This document shows, in pieces, positions 1-5,838 of a stretch of 6,762 nt of DNA (position 1 is the stretch's first letter; every line of letters starts with the position of its first letter). The DNA comes from Alistipes sp. Lineage in GTDB: Bacteria; Bacteroidota; Bacteroidia; Bacteroidales; Rikenellaceae. Position numbers and translations under genes: made by a program. The stretch covers positions 1-6,762 of the forward strand of contig JAIEHQ010000123.1 of NCBI GenBank assembly GCA_029065825.1, read 5' to 3'. The notes under the pieces were generated by a model, which was given only the letters and a program-made list of their open reading frames with translations, was not told the DNA's origin and did not search any database.

Positions 1-384
1 GGATAGGGTATCGATCGCATCGACCACATAGTCGTAGCGGGCCGCGTCGAGCAGCCGGTCGGTCTCCTCGTCCCGGATGTAGCGGTTCACGACGTTCAGT
101 TCTATTCGGGGGTTGATGTCGCGCAGCCGCTCGGCCAGCACCTCCGCCTTGGGCCGTCCGACGGTGGAGTGCAGGGCGACCAGCTGGCGGTTGATGTTCG
201 AGAGCCCCACGGTATCGGCATCGGCCAGGGTCATGCGCCCGACTCCCGCCCGTGCGATCATTTCGGCGGCATAGGCACCCACGCCGCCCAGTCCGACCAC
301 CAGCACGTGGGCGGCGCGCAGCAGTTCCGTCTTCTCCGCTCCGAACAGCAGTTCCGTCCGTTCGAGCCAGTTTTCGCTTGTCAT
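1..384 (-). CDS. tcdA: tRNA threonylcarbamoyladenosine dehydratase, TcdA/CsdL family (partial, N-terminal 128 aa)
   Basis: An E1-like (ThiF/MoeB superfamily) enzyme; the TcdA branch uses ATP to convert t6A at tRNA position 37 into its cyclic form. Read on the minus strand, it starts MTSENWLERTELLFG, with the RTELLFG segment typical of TcdA. A nucleotide-binding Rossmann loop GLGGVG follows at residues 31-36, then acidic D55/D57, the SNINRQ motif at 62-67 (Asn and Arg contacting ATP), K79, and VVDAID at 120-125. These resemble E. coli TcdA closely in order and spacing. The ATG at 384-382 overlaps the stop of the upstream tatD-like gene (ATGA, 4 bp), so the two are very likely co-transcribed and translationally coupled. 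The gene is cut by the left window edge; about half of a usual TcdA (around 240-270 aa) is missing. Another E1-like activator (MoeB/ThiF) is possible but less likely, given the N-terminal segment. Confidence 0.9.
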   Translation of the reverse strand, partial: MTSENWLERTELLFGAEKTELLRAAHVLVVGLGGVGAYAAEMIARAGVGRMTLADADTVGLSNINRQLVALHSTVGRPKAEVLAERLRDINPRIELNVVNRYIRDEETDRLLDAARYDYVVDAIDTLS

Positions 385-968
385 CGTTCGAATATTTTTC
401 GGTAATTTCGCAGAATCTCCTCTTCGAGCCGCTCCGTGTCGATCCCTATGATCTGCGCGATGCGCCGGTAAATCTCCCCGATCGGCTCCCCGCTGTCGTC
501 CGTCTCGGCGAAGAGCCGGTCGAGCGGAGTGCGGCGGAGCGCCTCGACGGTTCGCGGCGAACGGAAGGCGCGTGCGCCGAAGGAGAGGTAATAACCCGCA
601 TCGACGGCACGGGCCGCCTGCTCCGCAGAGCCGATGAAGCCGTGGAACACGACGGCTCGCAGCCGGTAGCTGCGCAGCTCCCTCATGACCTGCTCGAAAG
701 CCTTCACGCAGTGGATGACCACCGGCCGCCGCAGCTCCTCCGCCAGGCGGAGCTGAGCGCGGAAGAGCCGCATCTGAAGCTCGCGATCGACTCCGCAGGC
801 GTAGTCCAGCCCGATCTCTCCGACCATCTGCGCGTCGCCGACCGCACGGCGCAGCGCCTCCGCATCGAATCGTTCGGCGGCCTGCCAGGGGTGCACGCCG
901 CCGAACGTCGGTTCGACGGCGCATCCCGTCGGACGGTGCGTGTGTATGTTTACCAGACGATCGTTCAA
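381..968 (-). CDS. TatD-family metal-dependent hydrolase (short form)
   Basis: A TIM-barrel amidohydrolase of the TatD family, whose members are metal-dependent nucleases. Numbered from the TTG start (195 aa), the ligands seen are H9 and H11 (NIHTHRP), E51 (VGEIGLDY), H86 (VVIHCVKAF), H109 (VVFHGFIG) and D157 (FAETDD). The HPW motif of the family follows the first strand. The set of metal ligands is complete, so the enzyme should be active. At about 195 aa it is clearly shorter than canonical TatD (about 260 aa), like other compact Bacteroidetes versions. Start choice: an ATG at 1013 would add 15 residues (MERIFVLLSS...), but a well-formed promoter at 1021-990 lies across that segment, putting the ATG upstream of the expected transcript start. 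The TTG at 968-966 is in frame, sits behind an A-rich AAGAAAG, and gives MNDRLVNIHTHRP, matching where family members usually begin. It overlaps the downstream tcdA-like gene by 4 bp. The precise substrate cannot be read from the sequence. Confidence 0.85.
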   Translation of the reverse strand: MNDRLVNIHTHRPTGCAVEPTFGGVHPWQAAERFDAEALRRAVGDAQMVGEIGLDYACGVDRELQMRLFRAQLRLAEELRRPVVIHCVKAFEQVMRELRSYRLRAVVFHGFIGSAEQAARAVDAGYYLSFGARAFRSPRTVEALRRTPLDRLFAETDDSGEPIGEIYRRIAQIIGIDTERLEEEILRNYRKIFER

Positions 969-989
969 GGCTTTCTTCGTTAGCGAAGA

Positions 990-1021
990 CAAAAGTACAA
1001 AAATCCGCTCCATTTCTCAAA
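990..1021 (-). promoter_or_regulatory. Predicted Bacteroidetes-type promoter for the tatD-tcdA unit
   Basis: On the minus strand, TTTG (1021-1018) is followed after 20 nt by TACTTTTG (997-990), an exact match to the Bacteroidetes -7 consensus TAnnTTTG with the usual spacing to the -33 element. Transcription would start near 983-986, about 15-18 nt before the TTG start chosen for the tatD-like gene. The promoter lies within the extra 15 codons of the longer ATG-initiated frame. Confidence 0.7.
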
Positions 1022-1036
1022 ACGGCCGCAGGTTTG

Positions 1037-1068
1037 GTTGGCCGCTTTCGAAAAATGTCGTATATTCG
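1037..1068 (+). promoter_or_regulatory. Predicted promoter of the nqrABCDEF operon
   Basis: GTTG (1037-1040) and TATATTCG (1061-1068) are separated by 20 nt, fitting the -33/-7 layout of Bacteroidetes primary sigma-factor promoters with one mismatch in each element. The start of transcription is expected near 1072-1075, giving an untranslated leader of about 70 nt before nqrA. A second TTTG at 1033-1036 is also present but would be 24 nt away, less favourable. No other TAnnTTTG-like element is seen on the plus strand before nqrA. Confidence 0.65.
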
Positions 1069-1143
1069 CACGCGATTTATGCGATTTGCGCGACAGACCG
1101 AAACGAAACATACAATCATAATCATCAATTCAATTAACTAACC
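1069..1143 (+). promoter_or_regulatory. 5' leader of nqrA: A-rich, no Shine-Dalgarno
   Basis: This stretch becomes increasingly A/T-rich toward the start codon (ending ...caattaactaacc before ATG) and has no GGAG-like Shine-Dalgarno, the common Bacteroidetes arrangement in which an unstructured A-rich leader supports initiation. It opens with two copies of GCGATTT (1072-1078 and 1081-1087) in a 9-bp period at the predicted transcript start. I see no riboswitch-like fold. Confidence 0.5.
1072..1087 (+). repeat. Two 7-bp direct repeats at the predicted nqr transcript start
   Basis: GCGATTT occurs at 1072-1078 and 1081-1087, separated by AT (9-bp period). The copies begin at the predicted +1 of the nqr transcript. 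The repeat is short and could be chance; it is recorded because it is the only repeat in the intergenic region placed at an informative position. Confidence 0.3.
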
Positions 1144-2490
1144 ATGTCGAAAATCATTACATTACGCAAAGGTCTCGACATCAATCTCCAGGGAAAGGCG
1201 GAGCGGAAACTCGTCGAATTGCCGATGGCTTCCACCTACGCAGTCTCGCCCTTCGACTTCGAAGGTGTGACCCCCAAACTGCTGGTTAAGGCCGGGGATC
1301 GGGTTAAGGCGGGTACTCCGTTGTTCTTCAACAAGAACAACCAGCGTGTCCTCTTCACTTCGCCCGTCAGCGGCACCGTGGCGGCGATCAATCGCGGAGA
1401 GAAGCGTTGCGTGCTCAACGTGACCATCGAAGCCGATGCGACCCAGGCCTACGAAGAGTTCCCGAAACTCGACGTACGGAAAGCCTCCCGCGAGGAGATC
1501 GTAGGACTTTTGCTCCAGTCGGGCCTGTGGCCCATGATCGTCCAGCGTCCTTACGGTATCATCGCCGATCCGGCCGATACGCCGAAGGCGGTATTCGTAT
1601 CGACGTTCGATTCCGCCCCGCTGGCTCCGGACTATAACTTCGTCCTGGCCGCCGAGCGCAAGAACCTCGAGAAAGGCATCGAGGTGATGAGCCGTCTGAC
1701 GAACGGCAAGGTGCACCTGGGCGTGCGCGCCGGTGCGGAGGGGGAGATGGCCTCGCTGCAGGGTGCCGAGATCCACGCCTTCGCGGGCAAGCACCCCGTA
1801 GGTAACGTAGGTGTGCAGATCCACCACGTGAACCCCATAAACAAGGACGAGCGCGTGTGGACGGTCAATATTCAGGACCTGGCGATCATCGGCCGTCTGT
1901 TCAACGAGGGCCGCGTCGATATGTCGAAGATCATCGCCGTCGCCGGTTCGGAGGTAAAATCGCCCTGCTACTGCCGGATCGTCTCGGGCGCTCCCGTGGC
2001 ATCCATTCTGAAGGACAACCTCAAGAACGACGGCCAGGTGCGCATCATCTCGGGCAACGTGCTGACCGGCAAGAAGAGCTGCGCCGACGGATTCGTCTCG
2101 TTCTATGCCAACATGCTGACGGTCATCCCCGAGGGCAATCACTACGAGCTGCTCGGCTGGGCGATGCCCCGTCTGAACAAGTTCTCGGTATCGCGCGCCT
2201 ATTTCTCGTGGCTCCAGCCGCGCAAGGCCTACGATCTGGATACGAATCTCAACGGCGGCGAGCGTCCGTTCGTCGTTACCGGCCTGTACGACAAGTATCT
2301 GCCGATGGATATTTACCCGATGTATCTGCTCAAGGCGATCCTCGCCGGCGACATCGACAAGATGGAGAATCTCGGCATCTACGAGGTGGTCGAGGAGGAT
2401 TTCGCCCTCTGCGAGTTCGTCGATCCTTCGAAAATCGAGATGCAGCAGATCATTCGCGACGGTATTAACTTAATGATCAAGGAGGCATAG
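1144..2490 (+). CDS. nqrA: Na+-translocating NADH:quinone oxidoreductase subunit A
   Basis: NqrA is the peripheral, cofactor-free cytoplasmic subunit of Na+-NQR; it packs against NqrB and has been linked to quinone binding. The 448-aa product matches the family length (446 aa in Vibrio cholerae). Visible landmarks are the N-terminal segment SKIITLRKGLDINLQGKAE, a biotinyl/lipoyl-like hybrid fold at about residues 45-90 (VKAGDRVKAGTPLFF, then SPVSGTVAAINRGEKR), the central HPVGNVGVQIHHVNPI segment, and an SLBB-like part beginning around GSEVKSPCYCRIVSGAP at about 269-285. There are no membrane segments and no signal peptide. The ATG follows an A-rich leader without Shine-Dalgarno. It is the first gene of the operon, and its stop is 2 nt before the nqrB ATG; the nqrB ribosome-binding site is embedded in its last codons. 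The related RnfC shares the lipoyl-like and SLBB parts but carries ferredoxin cysteines that are absent here. Confidence 0.96.
   Translation: MSKIITLRKGLDINLQGKAERKLVELPMASTYAVSPFDFEGVTPKLLVKAGDRVKAGTPLFFNKNNQRVLFTSPVSGTVAAINRGEKRCVLNVTIEADATQAYEEFPKLDVRKASREEIVGLLLQSGLWPMIVQRPYGIIADPADTPKAVFVSTFDSAPLAPDYNFVLAAERKNLEKGIEVMSRLTNGKVHLGVRAGAEGEMASLQGAEIHAFAGKHPVGNVGVQIHHVNPINKDERVWTVNIQDLAIIGRLFNEGRVDMSKIIAVAGSEVKSPCYCRIVSGAPVASILKDNLKNDGQVRIISGNVLTGKKSCADGFVSFYANMLTVIPEGNHYELLGWAMPRLNKFSVSRAYFSWLQPRKAYDLDTNLNGGERPFVVTGLYDKYLPMDIYPMYLLKAILAGDIDKMENLGIYEVVEEDFALCEFVDPSKIEMQQIIRDGINLMIKEA
2479..2485 (+). promoter_or_regulatory. Strong Shine-Dalgarno for nqrB inside the end of nqrA
   Basis: AAGGAGG sits 7 nt before the nqrB ATG at 2493 and is read as Lys-Glu codons near the nqrA C terminus. 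Such a near-perfect anti-16S match is uncommon in Bacteroidetes and fixes the nqrB start. Confidence 0.8.
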
Positions 2491-2492
2491 CG

Positions 2493-3623
2493 ATGAGCGG
2501 ATTAAGAAACATTGTCGATAAACTCAAGCCCACCTTCTCGGAAGGTGGCAAACTCTCGTTCCTCGCATCGACCTTCGATGCGTTCGAGACCTTCCTTTTC
2601 GTTCCGAACACCACCACCTCGAAAGGCGCGCATATCCGCGACTGCAACGATATGAAGCGCACGATGATCGTCGTGGTTCTGGCCCTGATGCCGGCATTCC
2701 TGTTCGGTTGCTTCAACATCGGCCGCGAGGTCGGACTGGAGGGATTCACGGCCTTCTGGTACGGTCTGGTGCGGATCCTGCCGATGGTCTGCGTCTCCTA
2801 CATCGTCGGTCTGGCCATCGAATTCGGCTTCGCCCAGGCGCGCGGCCACGAGGTCAATGAGGGCTTCCTCGTGACGGGTCTGCTCATTCCGATGATCATG
2901 CCGGTAAGCATTCCTCTGTGGATGGTCGGCCTGGCTACCGCTTTCGCCGTCGTCTTCGGCAAGGAGGTCTTCGGCGGCACCGGCATGAACGTCTTCAACC
3001 CCGCGCTGGTGGCCCGTGCCTTCGCCTTCTTCGCCTACACGCCCTCCATGTCGGGCGAGACGGTCTGGTATTCCGACTGGACGATGATGGGCGCTCAGGT
3101 CGATGGCGTGACGGGTGCGACGGCACTCGAGCAGCTGGCGACCACCGGAGGCATGAACTATTCGGCGCTCGACGCTTTCCTGGGATTCATCCCCGGCTCA
3201 TTCGGCGAGACCTCGACGCTGGCGATCCTGATCGGCGGCGCGATCCTGCTCTTCACGGGCATCGCCTCGTGGCGGACGATGGTCTCGGTCTTCATCGGCG
3301 GTCTGGCGATGGGTTATCTGTTCCAGGCTACGGGCGTTACGACCTATCCGGCGTGGTACCACCTGATCGTGGGCGGCTTCGCGTTCGGTGCCGTGTTCAT
3401 GGCCACCGATCCCGTCACTTCGGCTCAGACCGCCAAGGGACAGTACATCGTCGGTCTGCTCATCGGTGCGCTCGCCGTGCTGATCCGCATAGTCAATCCG
3501 GCTTATCCCGAAGGCATGATGCTCGCCATTCTCTTCATGAATGCGCTGGCTCCGCTGGTGGATTACTGCGTGGTAGAATCCAGCATCTCGCGTCGTAAGA
3601 AACGTGTTAAATCTGTAAAATAG
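2493..3623 (+). CDS. nqrB: Na+-translocating NADH:quinone oxidoreductase subunit B
   Basis: NqrB is the large integral-membrane subunit that carries a covalently bound FMN and forms part of the quinone site and Na+ path. At 376 aa it is somewhat shorter than Vibrio NqrB (about 414 aa). The FMN-attachment motif TGAT lies at residues 207-210 (DGVTGATALEQL), with T210 the predicted phosphoester-bound threonine. Conserved blocks are SKGAHIRDCNDMKRTM (43-58), GHEVNEGFLVTGLLIPMI (118-135), FGKEVFGGTGMNVFNPAL (155-172) and FMATDPVTSAQTAKGQYIVG (302-321), the last shared with RnfD. About nine or ten hydrophobic helices are seen, roughly at 56-73, 92-113, 125-155, 164-183, 242-279 (two), 287-304, 317-335 and 341-358. 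The C terminus is very basic (SRRKKRVKSVK), consistent with a cytoplasmic end. It lies 2 nt after nqrA and 7 nt before nqrC. RnfD is the only close alternative, and the nqr gene order rules it out. Confidence 0.96.
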   Translation: MSGLRNIVDKLKPTFSEGGKLSFLASTFDAFETFLFVPNTTTSKGAHIRDCNDMKRTMIVVVLALMPAFLFGCFNIGREVGLEGFTAFWYGLVRILPMVCVSYIVGLAIEFGFAQARGHEVNEGFLVTGLLIPMIMPVSIPLWMVGLATAFAVVFGKEVFGGTGMNVFNPALVARAFAFFAYTPSMSGETVWYSDWTMMGAQVDGVTGATALEQLATTGGMNYSALDAFLGFIPGSFGETSTLAILIGGAILLFTGIASWRTMVSVFIGGLAMGYLFQATGVTTYPAWYHLIVGGFAFGAVFMATDPVTSAQTAKGQYIVGLLIGALAVLIRIVNPAYPEGMMLAILFMNALAPLVDYCVVESSISRRKKRVKSVK

Positions 3624-3628
3624 GGGAG
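3623..3628 (+). promoter_or_regulatory. Ribosome-binding site fixing the long nqrC start
   Basis: GGGGAG begins on the last base of the nqrB stop codon and ends 2 nt before the ATG at 3631. The spacing is tight, but the site supports initiation at the N terminus of the rubredoxin-like domain. No comparable site precedes the internal ATG at 3766, where an ordinary NqrC would begin. Confidence 0.55.
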
Positions 3629-3630
3629 AT

Positions 3631-4572
3631 ATGGCAACGAAGAAATTTGTATGCAAAGCCTGCGGTCACGTCCATGAGGGCGCAGCCGCACCGGAGGTAT
3701 GCCCCGTATGTAAAGCTCCCCGCGCCGAATTTGCAGAGCAGAAGGCTGCCGGCAAACAGGGCTGGATGCACAATACGAACAGCAATACCTATATTATTAT
3801 CTATTCCGTCGTCATGGTGGTCATCGTCGCGACGGTGCTCGCCGTCGCTTCGCTCTCGCTGCAGAAGCGTCAGGCAGAGAACGAGCTGCGCGAGAAGAAA
3901 AGCAACATCCTTCAGTCGCTCGGCTACGACCCCGCAACGGGCGGCACCGAATTCGAAGCCGCACTGAACGGCTTCGACACGCAGATGAAATCCTACGTGA
4001 TCGATTCCGAGGGTGCCGGGAGCGAGGTAAGCGCCTCCGAAGCCTTCTCGATGATCGCCACCAACAAGGATATGCGCGACAACTACGATGCGGGCCGTCT
4101 GGTGCTCTTCCAGGCTGCCGACGGACGGGTCGGGCTTCCGCTGGTCGGCATGGGTCTCTGGGGCGACATCTGGGGATACGTCGCTCTGGCGAACGACTTC
4201 GACACGGTGTCGGGTATCGTGATGGCCCACAAGGGCGAGACTCCCGGTCTGGGAGCCGAGATCGCCACGCCCGGCTTCCAGCAGCGTTTCGTCGGCAAGA
4301 AACTGTTCCGCGACGGCGAGTTCGTCTCGATCGCACTCCGCAAGGGCGGGGCGAAAGAACCCGAACACGAGGTCGATGCCATTACCGGAGGTACGAAAAC
4401 TTCCGACGGCGTAACGGCCATGCTGCGGGATTGTCTGAAGGCCTACCTGCCTTTCTTCCGGGCACAGTCGGGTGCCGCCGTACAGCCTGCGGCGCTTCCC
4501 GAGGCGTTCGGCGAGGAGGCTGCGCAGAATGAAGTGTCTAATCTGCAAAACGTAAATGAGAACCATGAGTAA
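3631..4572 (+). CDS. nqrC: Na+-translocating NADH:quinone oxidoreductase subunit C with N-terminal rubredoxin-like domain
   Basis: NqrC carries a covalent FMN on the periplasmic side and relays electrons between the NqrD/E iron site and NqrB. The 313-aa product is long for the family (257 aa in V. cholerae). Residues 5-36 form a rubrerythrin-type rubredoxin-like domain: C8-x2-C11, HVHEG, C24-P-V-C27, then KAPRAEF. A short linker (37-45) leads to M46, where a conventional NqrC would start (MHNTNSNTYIIIY). One membrane helix spans about 53-76, followed by a coiled, charged stretch (78-92) and the FMN-binding domain. That domain contains GLWGDIWGYVAL (175-186), HKGETPGLGAEI (200-211) and the attachment motif DAITGGTKTSDGV, with T255 the likely FMN threonine. 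A tail of about 34 residues (280-313), first Ala/Gln/Glu-rich then Asn-rich, follows the family core. The reading frame is continuous and codon use does not change at the junction. It overlaps nqrD by 8 bp. Confidence 0.95.
   Translation: MATKKFVCKACGHVHEGAAAPEVCPVCKAPRAEFAEQKAAGKQGWMHNTNSNTYIIIYSVVMVVIVATVLAVASLSLQKRQAENELREKKSNILQSLGYDPATGGTEFEAALNGFDTQMKSYVIDSEGAGSEVSASEAFSMIATNKDMRDNYDAGRLVLFQAADGRVGLPLVGMGLWGDIWGYVALANDFDTVSGIVMAHKGETPGLGAEIATPGFQQRFVGKKLFRDGEFVSIALRKGGAKEPEHEVDAITGGTKTSDGVTAMLRDCLKAYLPFFRAQSGAAVQPAALPEAFGEEAAQNEVSNLQNVNENHE
3643..3738 (+). other. Rubredoxin-like domain encoded at the 5' end of nqrC
   Basis: Codons 5-36 of nqrC encode two zinc-ribbon-like knuckles with C8, C11, C24 and C27 in CxxC-x12-CxxC spacing. 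The pattern CxxCGHVHEG...APEVCPVCKAPRAEF closely follows the C-terminal rubredoxin domain of rubrerythrins (CxxCGYVHEG...CPxC). By family knowledge such sites bind one Fe and transfer single electrons; binding of Zn in a structural role cannot be excluded. Being upstream of the single NqrC membrane anchor, it should face the cytoplasm. Confidence 0.85.
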
Positions 4573-5218
4573 CGAAAAGGAGTCGATCTTTTCGGCTAAA
4601 AATTTGAAATACCTGACGGGCCCGTTCTCTGCGAACAATCCCGTCATCGTACAGATTCTGGGAATCTGTTCCGCTTTGGCCGTTACCGTGCAGCTGAAAC
4701 CGGCGATCGTGATGGCGCTTTCGGTGGCTGTCGTGACCGGATTCGCGAGCCTGGTAATGTCACTGCTGCGCAAGGGTGTGCCGTCGCGCATCCGTATCAT
4801 CGTCCAGCTCGTCGTGATCGCTGCGCTGGTAATCCTCGTCGATCAGGTGCTGAAAGCCTACGTCTATGAGGTGTCGAAGCAGCTGTCGGTCTATGTCGGC
4901 CTGATCATCACCAACTGTATCGTCATGGGCCGCATCGAGGCGTTCGCCCTGGGCAACAAGCCCTGGCCCGCATTCCTCGACGGTATCGGCAACGGTCTGG
5001 GCTACGGTCTGATCCTGGTCATCATCGCTTTCTTCCGCGAACTGCTGGGGTCGGGCACGCTGTTCGGCATGCAGGTCGTGCCTCAGAGCTGGTATGCGGC
5101 CAACGGCGGCTTCTACTCCAACTGCGGTCTGATGCTCTTCCCGCCGATGGCGCTGATCATCGTGGGCTGCATCATCTGGGTGCACCGTTCTCGCAATAAG
5201 GATTTACAGGAAAAATAG
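4565..5218 (+). CDS. nqrD: Na+-translocating NADH:quinone oxidoreductase subunit D
   Basis: An integral-membrane subunit that, with its homologue NqrE, holds an iron centre in the middle of the membrane by two cysteines from each subunit. The 217-aa product has C35 in LGICSALAVTVQLKPA and C118 in IITNCIVMGRIEAFALGN, equivalent to the NqrD iron-ligand cysteines of V. cholerae. Five to six hydrophobic helices are visible, and the block DGIGNGLGYGLILVIIAFFRELLGSG (residues 139-164) is a family signature shared with RnfE. Start: the ATG at 4565 (MSNEKESIF) follows a weak GAG at 4558-4560 and overlaps the end of nqrC by 8 bp. An ATG three codons earlier at 4556 (MRTMSNEK) is possible but has no ribosome-binding site. 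Translation is probably coupled to nqrC. Its stop overlaps the nqrE Shine-Dalgarno. RnfE is the homologue in the Rnf complex; the operon decides for NqrD. Confidence 0.96.
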   Translation: MSNEKESIFSAKNLKYLTGPFSANNPVIVQILGICSALAVTVQLKPAIVMALSVAVVTGFASLVMSLLRKGVPSRIRIIVQLVVIAALVILVDQVLKAYVYEVSKQLSVYVGLIITNCIVMGRIEAFALGNKPWPAFLDGIGNGLGYGLILVIIAFFRELLGSGTLFGMQVVPQSWYAANGGFYSNCGLMLFPPMALIIVGCIIWVHRSRNKDLQEK

Positions 5219-5223
5219 GAGGG
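5217..5223 (+). promoter_or_regulatory. Strong Shine-Dalgarno for nqrE overlapping the nqrD stop
   Basis: AGGAGGG starts on the second base of the nqrD TAG (5216-5218) and lies 6 nt before the nqrE ATG at 5230. It fixes the start and suggests that ribosomes finishing nqrD reload directly on nqrE. Confidence 0.75.
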
Positions 5224-5229
5224 TAACAT

Positions 5230-5838
5230 ATGGAATCATTAAACATTTTTATCCGGTCGATCTTCATCGACAACATGGTTTTCGCCTTCTTCTTCGGCAT
5301 GTGCTCCTACATCGCCGTGTCGAAGAGCGTCAAGACGGCCCTCGGTCTCGGTCTCGCCGTTACGTTCGTGATGGTCATGACCGTGCCCCTGAACTACCTG
5401 CTTTACGAGTATGTGCTTAAGGCCAACGCACTGGTCGAAGGTGTCGATCTGAGCTTCCTGACCTTCATCGTCTTCATCGCCACCATCGCCGCCTTCGTGC
5501 AGCTGGTCGAGATGGCCGTCGAGAAGTTCTCCCCGACGCTCTACAGCCAGCTGGGTATTTTCCTGCCGCTGATCGCGGTGAACTGCGCCATCATGGGCGG
5601 CTCGCTCTTCATGCAGCAGAAGGTCGATGCCCAGGAGATCACCTCCCTGTGGCAGTCGATCGTCTATGGCCTGGGTTCGGGTCTGGGCTGGTGGCTGGCG
5701 ATCGTCATGATGGCGGCCATTCGCGAGAAGACCACCTATTCGCACATTCCCGCAGCATTGAAAGGTCCCGGCATCGCATTCATCATTACCGGCCTGATGG
5801 GCATTGCGTTCCTGATTTTCTCCGGTATTCAGTTGTAA
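5230..5838 (+). CDS. nqrE: Na+-translocating NADH:quinone oxidoreductase subunit E
   Basis: The membrane partner of NqrD, with inverted topology, supplying the other two cysteines of the intramembrane iron site. The 202-aa product matches the family length (198 aa in Vibrio). C25 lies in FFFGMCSYIAVSK and C119 in PLIAVNCAIMGGSLF, equivalent to the two NqrE ligands of V. cholerae. About six hydrophobic helices are visible: near 12-30, 38-60, 75-95, 108-128, 145-165 and 180-200. Other family blocks are VEMAVEKFSPTLYSQLGIFLPL (residues 93-114) and YGLGSGLGWWLAIVMMAAIREK (residues 146-167). It begins 11 nt after nqrD; nqrF follows after 22 nt. RnfA is the homologue in Rnf complexes; LGIFLPLIAVNCAIMGGSLF together with the operon order supports NqrE. 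Confidence 0.97.
   Translation: MESLNIFIRSIFIDNMVFAFFFGMCSYIAVSKSVKTALGLGLAVTFVMVMTVPLNYLLYEYVLKANALVEGVDLSFLTFIVFIATIAAFVQLVEMAVEKFSPTLYSQLGIFLPLIAVNCAIMGGSLFMQQKVDAQEITSLWQSIVYGLGSGLGWWLAIVMMAAIREKTTYSHIPAALKGPGIAFIITGLMGIAFLIFSGIQL

Noticed and set aside
252..983. Long plus-strand open frame opposite the tatD and tcdA genes
   Set aside because: It is antisense to two clearly recognisable proteins, is rich in Arg/Pro/Ala as expected for a GC-rich shadow frame, and contains no recognisable domain.
1023..1044. CGGCC...GGCCG inverted pair as a transcription terminator
   Set aside because: The stem is only 5 bp, no T-run follows on either strand, and it lies between divergent gene starts, where no terminator is needed.
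940..1137. 65-codon plus-strand open frame upstream of nqrA
   Set aside because: It crosses both divergent promoters and the nqrA leader, has no ribosome-binding site, and its product has no family features.
1162..2142. 326-codon minus-strand open frame across nqrA
   Set aside because: A shadow of nqrA: rich in His, Arg, Asp and Gly as produced by reverse reading of GC-rich codons, with no domain and no promoter.
4556..4564. Upstream ATG at 4556 for nqrD (three extra residues)
   Set aside because: No ribosome-binding signal precedes it; the ATG at 4565 has a GAG at a suitable distance and gives a cleaner N terminus. It cannot be fully excluded.
3766..4572. Internal ATG as the real nqrC start, leaving the rubredoxin-like stretch untranslated or as a separate small gene
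   Set aside because: There is no stop between the domain and NqrC, no Shine-Dalgarno before 3766, and the upstream codons look fully coding. The ATG at 3631 has GGGGAG and follows nqrB by only 7 nt.
3607..4800. 397-codon minus-strand open frame across nqrC and nqrD
   Set aside because: Spans three real genes on the other strand and has no recognisable fold; high G+C at third positions suppresses stop codons in this frame.
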